61,948 nt of DNA, from positions 1 through 61,948 of the forward strand of contig CAMVKN010000015.1 in the NCBI GenBank assembly GCA_947168045.1, in the 5' to 3' direction. Each line of letters opens with the position of its first letter. Positions within the stretch are counted from its first letter, which is position 1. Source of the DNA: an uncultured Prevotellaceae bacterium (GTDB lineage: Bacteria; Bacteroidota; Bacteroidia; Bacteroidales; Bacteroidaceae). The position numbers and the translations under genes are program-made. Of the stretch, positions 35,601 to 44,245 are shown piece after piece. The notes under the pieces are model-generated. The model searched no databases and had not been told where the DNA came from. It saw only the letters and a list, made by a program, of their open reading frames with translations.

Positions 35601-37177
35601 AAAGTTTCAATGTGTGTATTTTCGTCATAGGTGAAGCTGAAAGTGGCATCAGTGGCAGGCACCACAGTCACTTTGTGGGTAGTGGTAGAGCCACCAGCAG
35701 TGGCAGTGATAACAGCCTGACCGTAGTCTTTCAGGGTCAACGTGCCATCGGAAGATACTTCTACAATATTGGTGTTGCTCGACGTAAAGGTGGCTGTCTC
35801 CCCGGTAGTGTTGATGAGTGTGGGTTTCTGGTTGCTGGTCCCCTTTACGTATGTACCACTGGCTTCCTGGAAGGCCAGACCCGTTGCTGTGATATACACC
35901 CAGTCGACACCGCTCCCGTTATGGCCATTGAAAGCAAAAGACAGCATGGACGATTCACTGACAGTAAAGTCTTTCTTATGGTACTGCCATCGCGTGTTTC
36001 CTTCGATGGTGTGATTAAACAAGTCATAGTTGCCTATCCTAAAGATACAGTTGCGATCAGCTGAGTTATTGTTGTTGGCTGTATAGTGGAGGGTGTAAGT
36101 GCCTGGGGCAAGCTGCTTCACATCAACGAAGTTATCTATTCCTCCCGTATGGCCAAGATATCCGTTTGAAGCACGTGCAAGGTCGGTACCGATGGAAGCC
36201 CCTTCAATGTTCTCGCCTTCGGAATAGAACACGACGTTAGATATCGTGTTCGTAGTGTAAGGAACTGTCTCCTGTTGGTAGTTCTGTGTGACGGTGAAAG
36301 TCTTGCTATACTGGCTGTTATTTGCTGCAGCCTCATAGAGTGTCGTCCCCCTCAATTCATACTGTGGGTAGTATGCAGTGGCGCTGCTGCCTTCCGCTGC
36401 CAAGCCTTCCTTTATCAGCGTCCACGTAGGATTGTCGGAAACCAGATAGTAGGTAAAAAGACCATAAACATGGATGTTGTCGATGCGGACGTTGGAACTT
36501 TGTCTGCCTAAGCCTACTTCAATGCCTTGGATATTCGTGCTGACATCGTTTGACAAAGTATAACTTCCGCTGATACTGTTTCCTATAGAATAATTCACCT
36601 GGCGAGTGCTGCGATTAACCTTTATTTTATAGTGGTACCAAGCATTGTTGTCTATGGTGATGGAAGAGTTGCTGCCTTCCACGGTGTAGGTTGTACTATT
36701 GTTGCCACCGCCATAAATTCTCAAAATATGGTTAGTTCCATCATATTGTGCATTACCATTTGGCATGCCTTGCCCATCTCCATATAGAACCAGGTCATTT
36801 TGTGTATATGATGTATTAGCGGGAGAAGAGGGGGTGATAGCAGCGTCAAACTCAATTGTATATTCAGTAAGCCCCCCATAAAAATCTTTGCCATTTTCAA
36901 AGAATGTGGTGTGCTCTGAACGATGGCCAGAGCCATTTCCGTGAAACATATTCAGATAATTGCCATAGTTGGGATCGCCTGTGACGAGAGTTGGCGTTGA
37001 CGCATAAAAAAACCATTTGTCTAACGTCTTCTTCTTGTTAGAAGTTATTTCAGAGATGTCAGAGTTGTTCTCGAAGTCCTGATAGTAAAGTGTCTGCCCC
37101 CAAACCGTTGTGGCTCCTACCACTGTCAGGAGCAGGAGGAGGGTTATGAGTTGGAGTATTTTCTTTGCCTTTTCCAT
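29660..37177 (-). CDS. Giant secreted surface protein in the fimbrial operon
   Basis: 2505 residues. Signal peptide MEKAKKILQLITLLLLLTVV... (1-27), then a LamG-like jelly roll (about 30-235), a carbohydrate-binding-like segment (about 300-430) and a bacterial Ig-like domain (around 445-510, VSSDGTLTLKDYGQAVITAT). Many beta-rich units follow. Three long modules open with a similar W-D-[FL] motif near residues 1162, 1622 and 1992. The C-terminus ends GLYIHKGRKVVL, the tail also used by three other secreted proteins here. No catalytic motif was found. The likely role is adhesion or glycan binding. I chose the ATG at 37177 for the signal peptide; it follows the fimbrillin-like gene by 13 bases. 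Confidence 0.8.
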   Translation of the reverse strand: MEKAKKILQLITLLLLLTVVGATTVWGQTLYYQDFENNSDISEITSNKKKTLDKWFFYASTPTLVTGDPNYGNYLNMFHGNGSGHRSEHTTFFENGKDFYGGLTEYTIEFDAAITPSSPANTSYTQNDLVLYGDGQGMPNGNAQYDGTNHILRIYGGGNNSTTYTVEGSNSSITIDNNAWYHYKIKVNRSTRQVNYSIGNSISGSYTLSNDVSTNIQGIEVGLGRQSSNVRIDNIHVYGLFTYYLVSDNPTWTLIKEGLAAEGSSATAYYPQYELRGTTLYEAAANNSQYSKTFTVTQNYQQETVPYTTNTISNVVFYSEGENIEGASIGTDLARASNGYLGHTGGIDNFVDVKQLAPGTYTLHYTANNNNSADRNCIFRIGNYDLFNHTIEGNTRWQYHKKDFTVSESSMLSFAFNGHNGSGVDWVYITATGLAFQEASGTYVKGTSNQKPTLINTTGETATFTSSNTNIVEVSSDGTLTLKDYGQAVITATAGGSTTTHKVTVVPATDATFSFTYDENTHIETFSITSSGNIANHFEGERIVFDVGNPDELQYVESQGGLCCIDANGYSFAHLHDNATYPDMGTYYAFTPKYSGMLTITGAINGENPIRLTDAAGTVLETVTFAVGTNQIRTFNTKLQAGQTYYVYVKTGAMTTQSGDGTVTDARPTLYLKSFSFDATQVGFMTINVSDLLYATVDGGINSTGNKLDRTIPCFDLTFSGGDGATSYNSNSITFYQNASGHGQLVITPRLLTSGTNTDFRINSITLNYDAIESGKATSILVNNQTVPMAEGSTQATVNVATFDPVTILYNQDDDYSFVLTSLTLNYEVTSQASLDEVLDLSKTATKIAFENSEFAVASGHPKTHSAIFATPIAPQAYSYGGGFTAPVTYSSGDTSIATVDASTGEVTMLATTLGTETTITANFAGTDYFLPSSGTYKVKSSVDANGFTIEHVRRGMVVEVDMSSDGAAEFNFTNTIANSQQINSAEETVISTYAFDNGGNNDEFNVEITVTPGTASAYIHAARAYYRKPALKLSYPLQAVYNHHPNWTDATLTSHFANNQGVGTCFDLEGEPTFTAYFEGTDLAKDFVIANTATYTVASGNIMLVTDPSTTPKGTLRSTGTDAGITVAQVTIPVTLRTSALGYDPTDANNTAVADLAVIPFPYTWDLTTGDFNTKTKALELINITGDGNGYVLLGPGSVAVHGIAIVAGREKPKTNYEIDPTLPNSRLRIPVMEGMKVSITCYGAEERVTGKGYPLEISNVTDLKGYATATLEIKTASNTQEFIAKNNGYVEIYNRSDVNVYIQRITVSAPYLVFDDGENPKISKTATYQNLVVNKPTHATLTFTDDDTNNAKIATRDTNTGTYTFQSNASGNVTVTAQATGARNLEPCWGQYTLSLVDFYFNPNVINLTHYVSSVSYYTNQFFSFAHLKLGNKDWLNMTTEEKSKITLSVAAPSYYNGNPNPAVGIVRETGDANNPYIMEIRNEGQLIITAVYRESTNTVSTVKTTCTVNITMTSFAGFKFSTPIVPSSQATYCFADNANTVNPLNTNGISVASYRCTYIGKETSQGRNSTNIGQTTELTLTYSGVYHLEALDSENHTIAEFYLTKAYPVNMTTSQSWDFRQGVSSEWGTSWSQPKDPATGNNVAEGTEGAVPYFEYADYLWTRGMPTNRASDYRCVRAVNGDNGFIVKETSGLVVMADAPTCDRSIIDGAHCDGHFSAYTGNRYNYVYPNIGLHKSTLIIPHLPKGAYVAIAWDRTSPGDGNTIVMENLLDLEGHTIDEIKYGGSVRLTGANAGNQQGYYTFRVANDGNVTLTQNDKGTSRIVAIHVYYGDPDTNVNASDDINYNRNAIEEFKGSGMTQKLMAYARANADGTADVGSGLMQLDGILTTEGETTSQWLTNYLNFNAPNGVAEFKMVNQDETLRNMTMDMSQTYFDSGNGKYAVPGLSFNGACWGKAIMSVGVRDDNGYLVAYRQYRFTVGMRPKMTYPKTWDFTRFFDNSTVKIEESPVTVLPATVELNTKNSLITNASYPENTENMSILDTSPTRTWDSGNVLKRSSGIQTYHQYGYNEYSSYYVDDAVLVCNLGDRNTNGFAIEETRGLGFNIAESGNSLQWVMPHENNPDRNVGYAGNAYLQMNGTMTIAGVGDNYSDYYVFLRSDRAPDACSENLKAVNRGDYRGIVSNNNGQYIFKVNSPDNMMLTFNSNTKVYGIGVTNIKKDAVHPVGGTGWATESRDIDIDHTLTGYYTIHTLKAYEVKYDSYDMNTATVYLSEIKETGALTDSENMTFYDHGYVPSGKGIVLKEVPTDETAAYAVPLFVPAITTTHPAAISNDNMMSPNIIRKEMHTGDVSGGNDIFILTNVHWKYTVESTWSKEGDNYIESRDGGWQDYGSPTEADAAGFYRLHIWENNAAANTMAANTAYLLVPSNELPIALWNSTTHSNARKGTIGIRELGVFDHIEPIGADHSVNGNSNAEAWYTLDGKILNGVPTKPGLYIHKGRKVVL

Positions 37178-37190
37178 TTTTCTTATATAT

Positions 37191-39146
37191 TTATTGTGGC
37201 GTAGGTCGACCAACACCGCTGATGCTCTTCTTTGGATTATCAATGGAAACAGTCTTGCTGAGCGTTCCACGAATGATGATATCCGAGAATCCCACCTGTT
37301 TGGTCTCTTTCAAGTTGTACAAACGGAGTCTCAGACCACACTCACTATCGCCTACAGAACCCGGTGTGAAATCATTTCTCCAGCTAAGCACGTCAAGATT
37401 TTGTTTATTGCGATAGGGCACTATGCCTGTACCTAATGATTGGGGGGTGTTATCGCAATTGAGCCAATAGACATCGATTAAACCGCCATCAGTACCATAG
37501 CGGGTGGTATTAAACGACACACTCGATGGTGTGAAAACCCAACCATTCTCTGGGTCGACCAAGAAATCGATGTTGTCTGTATCATCGGGGGCATTATGTT
37601 GCGTAGTGGGATTGATTCTTGTCTGCCCATAGTCAGCATCCCTTCCATAGTAGTTCAGGTTGCTGCCAAGTGCCACGCGGCTGTTTGTAAAGAGGTCGGA
37701 ACAACCATTACTATAGGTCGCAGTCTGTCCGCTAACACCTTGGTCGAACTTAAACGTCACGGCAACGTAACGAGTGTCTGTTGTGCCCTGCTCCACCAAG
37801 CTTAGGTTATAGGCATTGTTGCGCGCCAAAGAAGAGATGGTATAAGTATAGTACATCTTGCCATCGCGATAGCCTTGGGTCATGCCGCTAAGAACATTCT
37901 CCAAATTTCTCAAGGCTTCACGTACATTATCATCCACGTTGCTGATGGTCTCATCAGTCAACAGCGACACTTTTACTGAACCATCGTCAAGGATGGTCAC
38001 CTTAGTATTGCGGAACACGTCGTCGGCAGACCAAGAGGAGATTGCACCATGGTAAACACTCTGGCTGCTCCAATTGCTCTTGTAGTATGCTATAAGCTCA
38101 TCGACACTAGTATATAACTTTTTTCCATCGAATCCTGGGAAACTGTAGCAGTCGCCCAGCAGGACTGAACCTTCCTTCAGCTGCACCTCCACAATAATTT
38201 GCGTGGCAGATGAGCTCTCTGGAACATAGATGGCTTCTCCGCTCTCGTGTGAATGTTGGTGGAAGAGGCTAAAGTTGGTAGCTCCTGTGGCAACGTTCGT
38301 ACCTGGCAGCTCCGATGCCAGTGCCCACGTCATCTTATGTATGACCGGATTTATACTGCTGTTGCCATGCAGGTAAATGTTCGACAGCGATGTACCACCC
38401 GGTATGTCGTTGGTGACGCGGATGCGGGCGGCAGCACGAGACACGTTGATGGTGATGTGGCCGGTCTCAAAATTATCGGCAGCATCTGCCTCGGTGTCGA
38501 AGAGGTGGTTGGTGGGCGTTATCTCCACCAGTCCGGTTTCGGCAGCATTGGTCATAAAGAGGCCCACATGCTCTTCGGGACTGCCCACGGAGTTCAGCGC
38601 ATGGTTCTGTATGTCACTGAATTTTGTATTGGCAGGCAGGCTGGTGTATTCGTCGTCATTGAGCGCTTTGAATTGCAGCTGGTTGCCGCTCACCCTGAAC
38701 CCCGCCGCTGTGGTGTTGAGGAGGGCGAGAGCGTAGAGGTGCTGGTTGACTTCGTAGTGGTGGGTGCCGGTGGAGAGGCGCTGGGTGATGTTGATGGCGG
38801 TGGCAGAGCCACTGGCCTGAGGCTGCGGCTCATAGGGGTTGCTGATGAGCTGGTCGATGACGGTGGCGGTCTTTAGGGTGGCTGTTGCGGCATCGTCACC
38901 CTCGAAGATACAGAGGATGCCGTCATAAACAGCGTTCTCTTCGGCTGTGCCTACCTCAGTGGCACGGGTAATATGGGTATTGCTGACGATGCTGAGGTTG
39001 AGATAAAGCGAATCGGCATGGGCCAGACGCTCTGCCTTCGACGACTCGACCTCTTTATAGTCGTAGCCGTCGTAGTCAGTGCAGGCAGTCAGCAGGAGTA
39101 CTCCTAACAGCAGGCAACAGGCCGATATGTTCGCTATTCTTCTCAT
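37191..39146 (-). CDS. Fimbrillin-like minor subunit lipoprotein
   Basis: A 651-residue lipoprotein (lipobox LTAC, Cys22). The N-terminal half has the fimbrillin-like pattern after HITRATEVGTAEENAVYDG, then HYEVNQHLYALALLNTTAAG and later FETGHITINVSRAAARIRVT. This is typical of Mfa-locus accessory subunits processed after an Arg and assembled by strand exchange. The C-terminal third is a separate beta domain. It sits between the Mfa2-like anchor and the giant gene and probably is a tip or minor subunit. Assignment to Mfa3, Mfa4 or Mfa5 is not possible from sequence. Confidence 0.72.
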   Translation of the reverse strand: MRRIANISACCLLLGVLLLTACTDYDGYDYKEVESSKAERLAHADSLYLNLSIVSNTHITRATEVGTAEENAVYDGILCIFEGDDAATATLKTATVIDQLISNPYEPQPQASGSATAINITQRLSTGTHHYEVNQHLYALALLNTTAAGFRVSGNQLQFKALNDDEYTSLPANTKFSDIQNHALNSVGSPEEHVGLFMTNAAETGLVEITPTNHLFDTEADAADNFETGHITINVSRAAARIRVTNDIPGGTSLSNIYLHGNSSINPVIHKMTWALASELPGTNVATGATNFSLFHQHSHESGEAIYVPESSSATQIIVEVQLKEGSVLLGDCYSFPGFDGKKLYTSVDELIAYYKSNWSSQSVYHGAISSWSADDVFRNTKVTILDDGSVKVSLLTDETISNVDDNVREALRNLENVLSGMTQGYRDGKMYYTYTISSLARNNAYNLSLVEQGTTDTRYVAVTFKFDQGVSGQTATYSNGCSDLFTNSRVALGSNLNYYGRDADYGQTRINPTTQHNAPDDTDNIDFLVDPENGWVFTPSSVSFNTTRYGTDGGLIDVYWLNCDNTPQSLGTGIVPYRNKQNLDVLSWRNDFTPGSVGDSECGLRLRLYNLKETKQVGFSDIIIRGTLSKTVSIDNPKKSISGVGRPTPQ

Positions 39147-39184
39147 TCTCTATGATTGCAAAGACATTGTCATTGATGTTGCTC

Positions 39185-40201
39185 CTACAGGTCCTCGTTC
39201 TGTAGGCGTATGGCCCAGGAGAGGATGTTGATGTGTATGCTAAGCGTCTTCCATGTGCTGCCCTCTATGCCGAAGTCGAGGCGGTAGTCGTACTCGCGGT
39301 CGAGGTACTCCTGCGTGGTGTAGTGCTGTGTCTCGAAGTAGTTGCGTGCCAGGGCGAGGTAGTAGCAGAGGTCGATGTTGACCACTTCTTTGCCTGTGGT
39401 GCGGTCGGTGATGATGAGGCGTGCGTTCTGGCGCGCATCATTGTGGGCAAAGAGCCGTCCCAGCGACAGGTCGTAGTGTGCGTTGCGCTCGGCGATGGCT
39501 GCTCGCGTGGAGGTGGTGTCGGTCTCTGTCGTCCAGGCGGCAAAGGGCCGGTAGGTGACGGCATCGTCGCTCAGCGGCTCGTTGTCGTAGCCCAGGCGTG
39601 GGTGGTGTGCCTCCACGCGCACGTCATAGCGTTCGTGACTGTTGTCAAGGTCGGCGTCGCGGCGGAAGATCATGACGTTCAGGTCGTTTGTGAGGCGCAT
39701 CAGTGGCACGACGGCCTCTGCGGGCGCGCTTTCGGTCATGGTGACGGTGGTGGGCTTCAGCGTGTTCCATACGGTGTCCATGCGCTGTGCGGCGACGTTG
39801 CCGTCGGCAGCGGCGGGCAGCGCGAAGGTGAGGGTGCTGATGGCCTGTCCTGTGGCGGGGGCATTGATGACGGGGTGCGCGTCGGCGGCACTGCGCCCTG
39901 TGGCGTAGAGGCGGTAGTCGCCGGCGTTGAGGCCCGTGAAGACGAAGGCAAACGACGGCGAGCGCAGCGGCTGGGCGTCATTGCTGTTTCTTGCGGTCTG
40001 CTGGTCTACGACGATGCCCGTCTGCGGGTCTACCACATAGACGGTGGCCTCCTCCACATGGTCGTGGAACATGTTTGCCTGCTTGGTGTTATAATCGTAG
40101 CGGAGTGTAATGCGCAGCGGGCACTCGTCGAGGTCCTCGTGCATCATCGAGCACGAGGTGAGGAGTGCTATGCCAAACAGTAGACAGGTTATCTTGTTCA
40201 T
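39185..40201 (-). CDS. FimB/Mfa2-family fimbrial anchor
   Basis: A 338-residue lipoprotein (lipobox LTSC, Cys16) with the hallmark DECPLRITLRYDYNTKQANM of the FimB/Mfa2 family near the N-terminus and the ending FGIEGSTWKTLSIHINILSW. In Porphyromonas gingivalis such proteins anchor the Mfa1 fimbria in the outer membrane and limit its length. It is separated from the second Mfa1-type gene by 33 bases and from the following fimbrillin-like gene by 38 bases, consistent with one operon. Confidence 0.85.
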   Translation of the reverse strand: MNKITCLLFGIALLTSCSMMHEDLDECPLRITLRYDYNTKQANMFHDHVEEATVYVVDPQTGIVVDQQTARNSNDAQPLRSPSFAFVFTGLNAGDYRLYATGRSAADAHPVINAPATGQAISTLTFALPAAADGNVAAQRMDTVWNTLKPTTVTMTESAPAEAVVPLMRLTNDLNVMIFRRDADLDNSHERYDVRVEAHHPRLGYDNEPLSDDAVTYRPFAAWTTETDTTSTRAAIAERNAHYDLSLGRLFAHNDARQNARLIITDRTTGKEVVNIDLCYYLALARNYFETQHYTTQEYLDREYDYRLDFGIEGSTWKTLSIHINILSWAIRLQNEDL

Positions 40202-40234
40202 AATGAGGTCTTGATGTGAGCTTGCTTTGGTGGT

Positions 40235-42112
40235 TTATGGGTTTGTTAGTGGTGTGTCGTGCGATGTCCAGCTTGCGATGCTGAGTGTGGCGTTGAGCAG
40301 CTGCTCCACCCTGTCGTCGGCATTCTGTGTGAGTGCCGGTATGATGGGGCTGCCCACATGGGTGATGGTGCGTATGCTGACGGTGTACCAGTTGTTGCGC
40401 ACCAGTCCGTAGCGACCCAGGTATCGCTTGTCGGCAGTATAGTCGCCGTCGGCCTGATAGGTCTGTGCGGTGCTGTTGTTGGTCATCTGCGGCGTCGACT
40501 GCCACTCTGTCTCTGCATCTGTGAAGTGGCGCAGGGGCACGCGGTAGTAGCAGAAGCCGTTGTTATAGTAGTAGAGGATGATGTTCGTATTGATATAGTT
40601 GACGAGGCCGAGGGCATCGAAGGCGGCGGCCCCGGTGCTGTTGGCGGCCTGTGCGCTCTGTGCCACCTTTTTCACGGTGGCCTTGCCTGTCGTCACCCAG
40701 TCGGTGGCAGCGTCCACGGCTATGCTGACATGGTTGGGCTCTCCGGCGGCGTAGGTGTTCACCCAGCTGCGGAAGTTGGGGTTCACCTGCATGAGCCATG
40801 TGCGCAGGTATTCGTCGATGGTCCTGGCGTTGAAGGCGGGCGAGCGTGTCGTTGTGCTGCTGCTGAAACGCTCGGAGGCGTTGCCCGCTGTGCGGCTGAA
40901 TGAGGAGCTGGCGCTGGTGCCCTCCTCGCTGACGGTGTTCCTGGGCGGCAGGTAGACGATGTCGCTGCCCGTGACGCTGGTGGTGAAGAAGTCGCCGCCG
41001 TTGTTCAGCTGCAGGCGTACGAGGATGCTGGTGGTACAGTCGTCCTGCTGGCGTACGGCGTCGAAGGTGTTCTCGGCGCAGTAGCTGTTGACGTTCATGT
41101 TCTTCCACACGATGTCGTCGCGCTGCGCGTGTGTCTTATAGGTGAGGCCGGAGTTGCCGGTGTAGTTCTGGTCTTGCGCCCAGTAGGTGCGGTAGCGTGC
41201 CGGCAGTGTGGGCAGGGGCGTGGTCTCCACGAAGCGCAGGGGCTTGCCGTTGGCACTGCGGTAGGGCAGCCAGTCGCTATTGAAGCGGCGGACTAATGTG
41301 GTGTTGGTGTTATAGTTGTCGATGGCGTATGCCAGGTCGGTGGTTCCGAAGATGATGTTGGGGTTGCCCAGTATGGTGGTGGGGGGCGTTTCGGCGGCCT
41401 TGACGGTCACCTTCACTGCGCTGCGCTCCACATAGACGGTGGCAGCGGGGTTGCTCTCTGCCTCCTGCTGTGTGTGGAAGAAGAAGGAGGGCGAGAGCAG
41501 GTTGAGTGTGCTCACGGTGCCCGTGCCGTCGCAGGCGTCGGCCAGCGGCGCGGTGGCCATGGTGTAGTAGGTGTCGTCACCGAAGGTGGTGGTGATGGCG
41601 GTGGTGGAAGTGGTGTTCAGGTCTGATAGCTTCTTTCCAGTGGTCACGGAGTAGTTTGCAGCCTGGTTGAGGAGCACGAGCAGGTAGACGCGGCTGTTGG
41701 CTATGATGCCCTCGCTGCTCACCTGTACGGTGCAGGTCACCTGGTTGTCGGCGTGCATGACGGGGCCAGTGATGGTGGGATCCTGTCCGTCGTTGTCGGG
41801 CAGGGTGTAGGTGGTGCTGGTGGCCACGGTGGCGTCGGCCTCGCTGCTGCCGCTGAGGAGCACGAGGGTGACGGTTTCCACAGCGTATTCTGCCGTAGCA
41901 CCATCGTCGAAGCTGTCAGCGGCGCGCGTGTAGGCTCCACGTCCGGGCAGCTTCACGTTGACGCACATCCATGCCTTGCCGTCGGTGCCGAAGCGCGACA
42001 GGATGTCCACTGGCGCCTCCTCGCGGGAGACGTCATCGTTGTGGCAGGCTGTCAGCAGCAGCGGCAGCATCATGATGGCTGCGTAAAGTAGCGATGTGAT
42101 GGTTTTGTGCAT
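40235..42112 (-). CDS. Mfa1-family fimbrillin, second (minor) subunit
   Basis: A 625-residue lipoprotein (lipobox LTAC) related along its length to the major subunit gene just upstream. Both share the N-terminal pattern around DDGATAEYAVETVTLVLL and the C-terminal block YLGRYGLVRNNWYTVSIRTI. The cleavage-site arginine is probably in GAYTRAAD. I chose the ATG at 42112 for the lipoprotein signal; the longer frame adds a basic 18-residue leader. A GC-rich hairpin lies in the gap before it and may lower its expression relative to the major subunit. Confidence 0.8.
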   Translation of the reverse strand: MHKTITSLLYAAIMMLPLLLTACHNDDVSREEAPVDILSRFGTDGKAWMCVNVKLPGRGAYTRAADSFDDGATAEYAVETVTLVLLSGSSEADATVATSTTYTLPDNDGQDPTITGPVMHADNQVTCTVQVSSEGIIANSRVYLLVLLNQAANYSVTTGKKLSDLNTTSTTAITTTFGDDTYYTMATAPLADACDGTGTVSTLNLLSPSFFFHTQQEAESNPAATVYVERSAVKVTVKAAETPPTTILGNPNIIFGTTDLAYAIDNYNTNTTLVRRFNSDWLPYRSANGKPLRFVETTPLPTLPARYRTYWAQDQNYTGNSGLTYKTHAQRDDIVWKNMNVNSYCAENTFDAVRQQDDCTTSILVRLQLNNGGDFFTTSVTGSDIVYLPPRNTVSEEGTSASSSFSRTAGNASERFSSSTTTRSPAFNARTIDEYLRTWLMQVNPNFRSWVNTYAAGEPNHVSIAVDAATDWVTTGKATVKKVAQSAQAANSTGAAAFDALGLVNYINTNIILYYYNNGFCYYRVPLRHFTDAETEWQSTPQMTNNSTAQTYQADGDYTADKRYLGRYGLVRNNWYTVSIRTITHVGSPIIPALTQNADDRVEQLLNATLSIASWTSHDTPLTNP

Positions 42113-42145
42113 CAGCGTTTTTGTTCGTGTTCTCCTCCTTCTAGC

Positions 42146-42172
42146 GCGGGGGCAGCAGGATGCCACCCCCGC
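42146..42172 (-). other. GC-rich hairpin between the two Mfa1-type genes
   Basis: GCGGGGG pairs with CCCCCGC (42146-42152 with 42166-42172), with an inner GCA/TGC. There is no T-run, so an attenuator or mRNA-stabilising end for the major-subunit message is more likely than a full terminator. Confidence 0.5.
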
Positions 42173-42218
42173 ACAGGAGTGAGGATATTCAGGATAATTA
42201 TTTCCTAATTGAGAGGGT

Positions 42219-44141
42219 TTAGAGGTCGGCTGCCTGAGTCACATGCTTAGCCCACGAGAGGATGTTGATCTGGAACGTGATGTAGTTGTCCAGTTCATCA
42301 TCTGGAGTGCCAGGCCAGTTGCCGGTCTTAGGAACAGCATCGCCAAGATAGTTAATCTTGTTAATCTTCAAGTCATACCAGTTGTTGCGGAGTACACCAT
42401 AGCGACCGAGATAGTTGTTATCTTGGTTGCTGCCATTGGCAGGATAGATAGTTCCAGTAGTGTTTCCAGAAGGAGCGGTTGAGCCATACTCACCGTTGTT
42501 CCATGGTGTCAGGTCATCGCCGAAGTGCTTGATGCGAATGTGATAGTAGCTCACACCACCAACATATTTGAGAACAGTACCAACAGCCTGAAGTGCAGTT
42601 GTATTAACGCTCGCAACAAAAGTACCTGATGTACCTTCAGCATCTTCTGTAAATGCACCGGCCTTCAGTGTTGCATCACCCTCGCTGGTATTCGTTGTCG
42701 TGTTATAGCTGATAGTAACAGCCGTAACCTCATTAGTAGCAGAGTTGACTTCTTTCAAATTTACAGTAATGTCCTTCGAGGAGAACGTTCCTTCTTTTAC
42801 CCAATTTTGGGAAACAACATAATCATAGGCGGCACTTGCGATAAGTTCCTTAATTGTTGTTTCAGTATAGATGTTTGTCTTGTTACCACCTGCTGTATAA
42901 AGGTCTTCGGGAGTAGAACCCGTCTTAGCAGTAACCTTCAGTTGTACCAATGTGGTGTTGTTTACGACCTGAAGAGAAACGGGGAATGTGTTCTCAAAGC
43001 AGTACTGCGGGTTAGCGTTCCCGAAATCAGTGGAGAATGATGTGCCAGGAGTCTTTAATTCACCTTCTACTTTTGTACCAGCTGCTACTTCTTCATCTCC
43101 TGCTGCATAATAAGTTGGTGCAAGGACTCTGTTCAGTGTTTTTGCTGCATCATAGCCATGGCTTTTGGCAAAGTATGTGCGGTAAGGGTATGAAGGAATT
43201 GTAGGATATGTGATTTGTGAATTACCGATGTAACGATAGACACCACCAGTAGCAACCGACTTAAGAGTAACAAAGCCTGCATGACCATCGGTAGAACGAA
43301 CAAGATAAGAATTGGGATTGCAATTGTCGAGCGTCCAGCCATCAAGCGTAGCAGTTAGGTTTTGATCACCTACTTTTGAGTTCTGCATGGTGGTTGTGCC
43401 AATCGTTTGATTCATAGTCACCTTTGCCATACCACGCTCAACGTAAATCTGGTCGGCAGCACCTGCTTCAGCCTCGGCATACGTCTTGTAGACAGTGGTG
43501 ATAGGCACCAATACTTGCACGGCAGCACCTGTAGGCGCAGTAGTTGTTGAACCCTGCTTGTCAGACAGAGGAGCATTTGCCATGTAGAAACCCTTGCCAG
43601 AACCCATCATTGAACTTGCGTCAAGACCTGTTGTCGTAGCCGTCTTTGCCTGGAATTGTGAATAAGTACCGCTGAAAGTCTCTTCTCCAAATACGATATT
43701 GTTACCGCTGAGTGTGAAAAGGTCATTATTGTTAAGAACTACAAGGGCTAAGTCGCCAGCAACAACACTTGTACCAACCATCTGGATAATCTTGGTGCCA
43801 TGAGATGTCACTTGTTTGTCAGTACCATCTTTGGTAAAGCCATCCTTTGAAAGGCTATAGGCCTTTTTGAAATTCTGCGAGGTTTTGTCAAACACCAGCA
43901 AGGTGGCATCCTTCACCTCGTACTCTGTATCAAGACCGTCATCGAAAGTGATATTGCCAGCGTTGTCATCAGCACGTGACATGTTTACACGGTCTGTGGG
44001 CAAGTTAATACTAATGGCAATGTAATTATTACCACCGTTTTCTCCTTGTTGGACTTCCGTTCCCACGTCGTCCTTGTCCGAGCATGCAGTGAAGCTAAGT
44101 CCAACTGCGAAGAGTGCTCCTAAGAAAAATAATTTTTTCAT
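42219..44141 (-). CDS. Mfa1-family major fimbrial subunit
   Basis: A 640-residue lipoprotein precursor (MKKLFFLGALFAVGLSFTAC, Cys20). The family pattern is DDGLDTEYEVKDATLLVFDK after a likely Arg cleavage site (VNMSRADD). The middle contains QIYVERGMAKVTM. The C-terminal Mfa1 block has YHIRIKHFGDDLTPWNNGEY and NYLGRYGVLRNNWYDLKINK. The position after DUF3575 and DUF3868 genes and before an Mfa2-type anchor is the usual layout. It probably forms the shaft. The 104-base gap upstream is AT-rich and could hold a further promoter. Confidence 0.85.
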   Translation of the reverse strand: MKKLFFLGALFAVGLSFTACSDKDDVGTEVQQGENGGNNYIAISINLPTDRVNMSRADDNAGNITFDDGLDTEYEVKDATLLVFDKTSQNFKKAYSLSKDGFTKDGTDKQVTSHGTKIIQMVGTSVVAGDLALVVLNNNDLFTLSGNNIVFGEETFSGTYSQFQAKTATTTGLDASSMMGSGKGFYMANAPLSDKQGSTTTAPTGAAVQVLVPITTVYKTYAEAEAGAADQIYVERGMAKVTMNQTIGTTTMQNSKVGDQNLTATLDGWTLDNCNPNSYLVRSTDGHAGFVTLKSVATGGVYRYIGNSQITYPTIPSYPYRTYFAKSHGYDAAKTLNRVLAPTYYAAGDEEVAAGTKVEGELKTPGTSFSTDFGNANPQYCFENTFPVSLQVVNNTTLVQLKVTAKTGSTPEDLYTAGGNKTNIYTETTIKELIASAAYDYVVSQNWVKEGTFSSKDITVNLKEVNSATNEVTAVTISYNTTTNTSEGDATLKAGAFTEDAEGTSGTFVASVNTTALQAVGTVLKYVGGVSYYHIRIKHFGDDLTPWNNGEYGSTAPSGNTTGTIYPANGSNQDNNYLGRYGVLRNNWYDLKINKINYLGDAVPKTGNWPGTPDDELDNYITFQINILSWAKHVTQAADL

Positions 44142-44245
44142 AATGTTTGAATTTAGATTGTGAATAAAAAAATGAATTAAAAAAATATATGATCTTTTTT
44201 GGTCGTTTGTTTCTTCTTATGGGGACCTCTGGGGCTTCTATAGGG

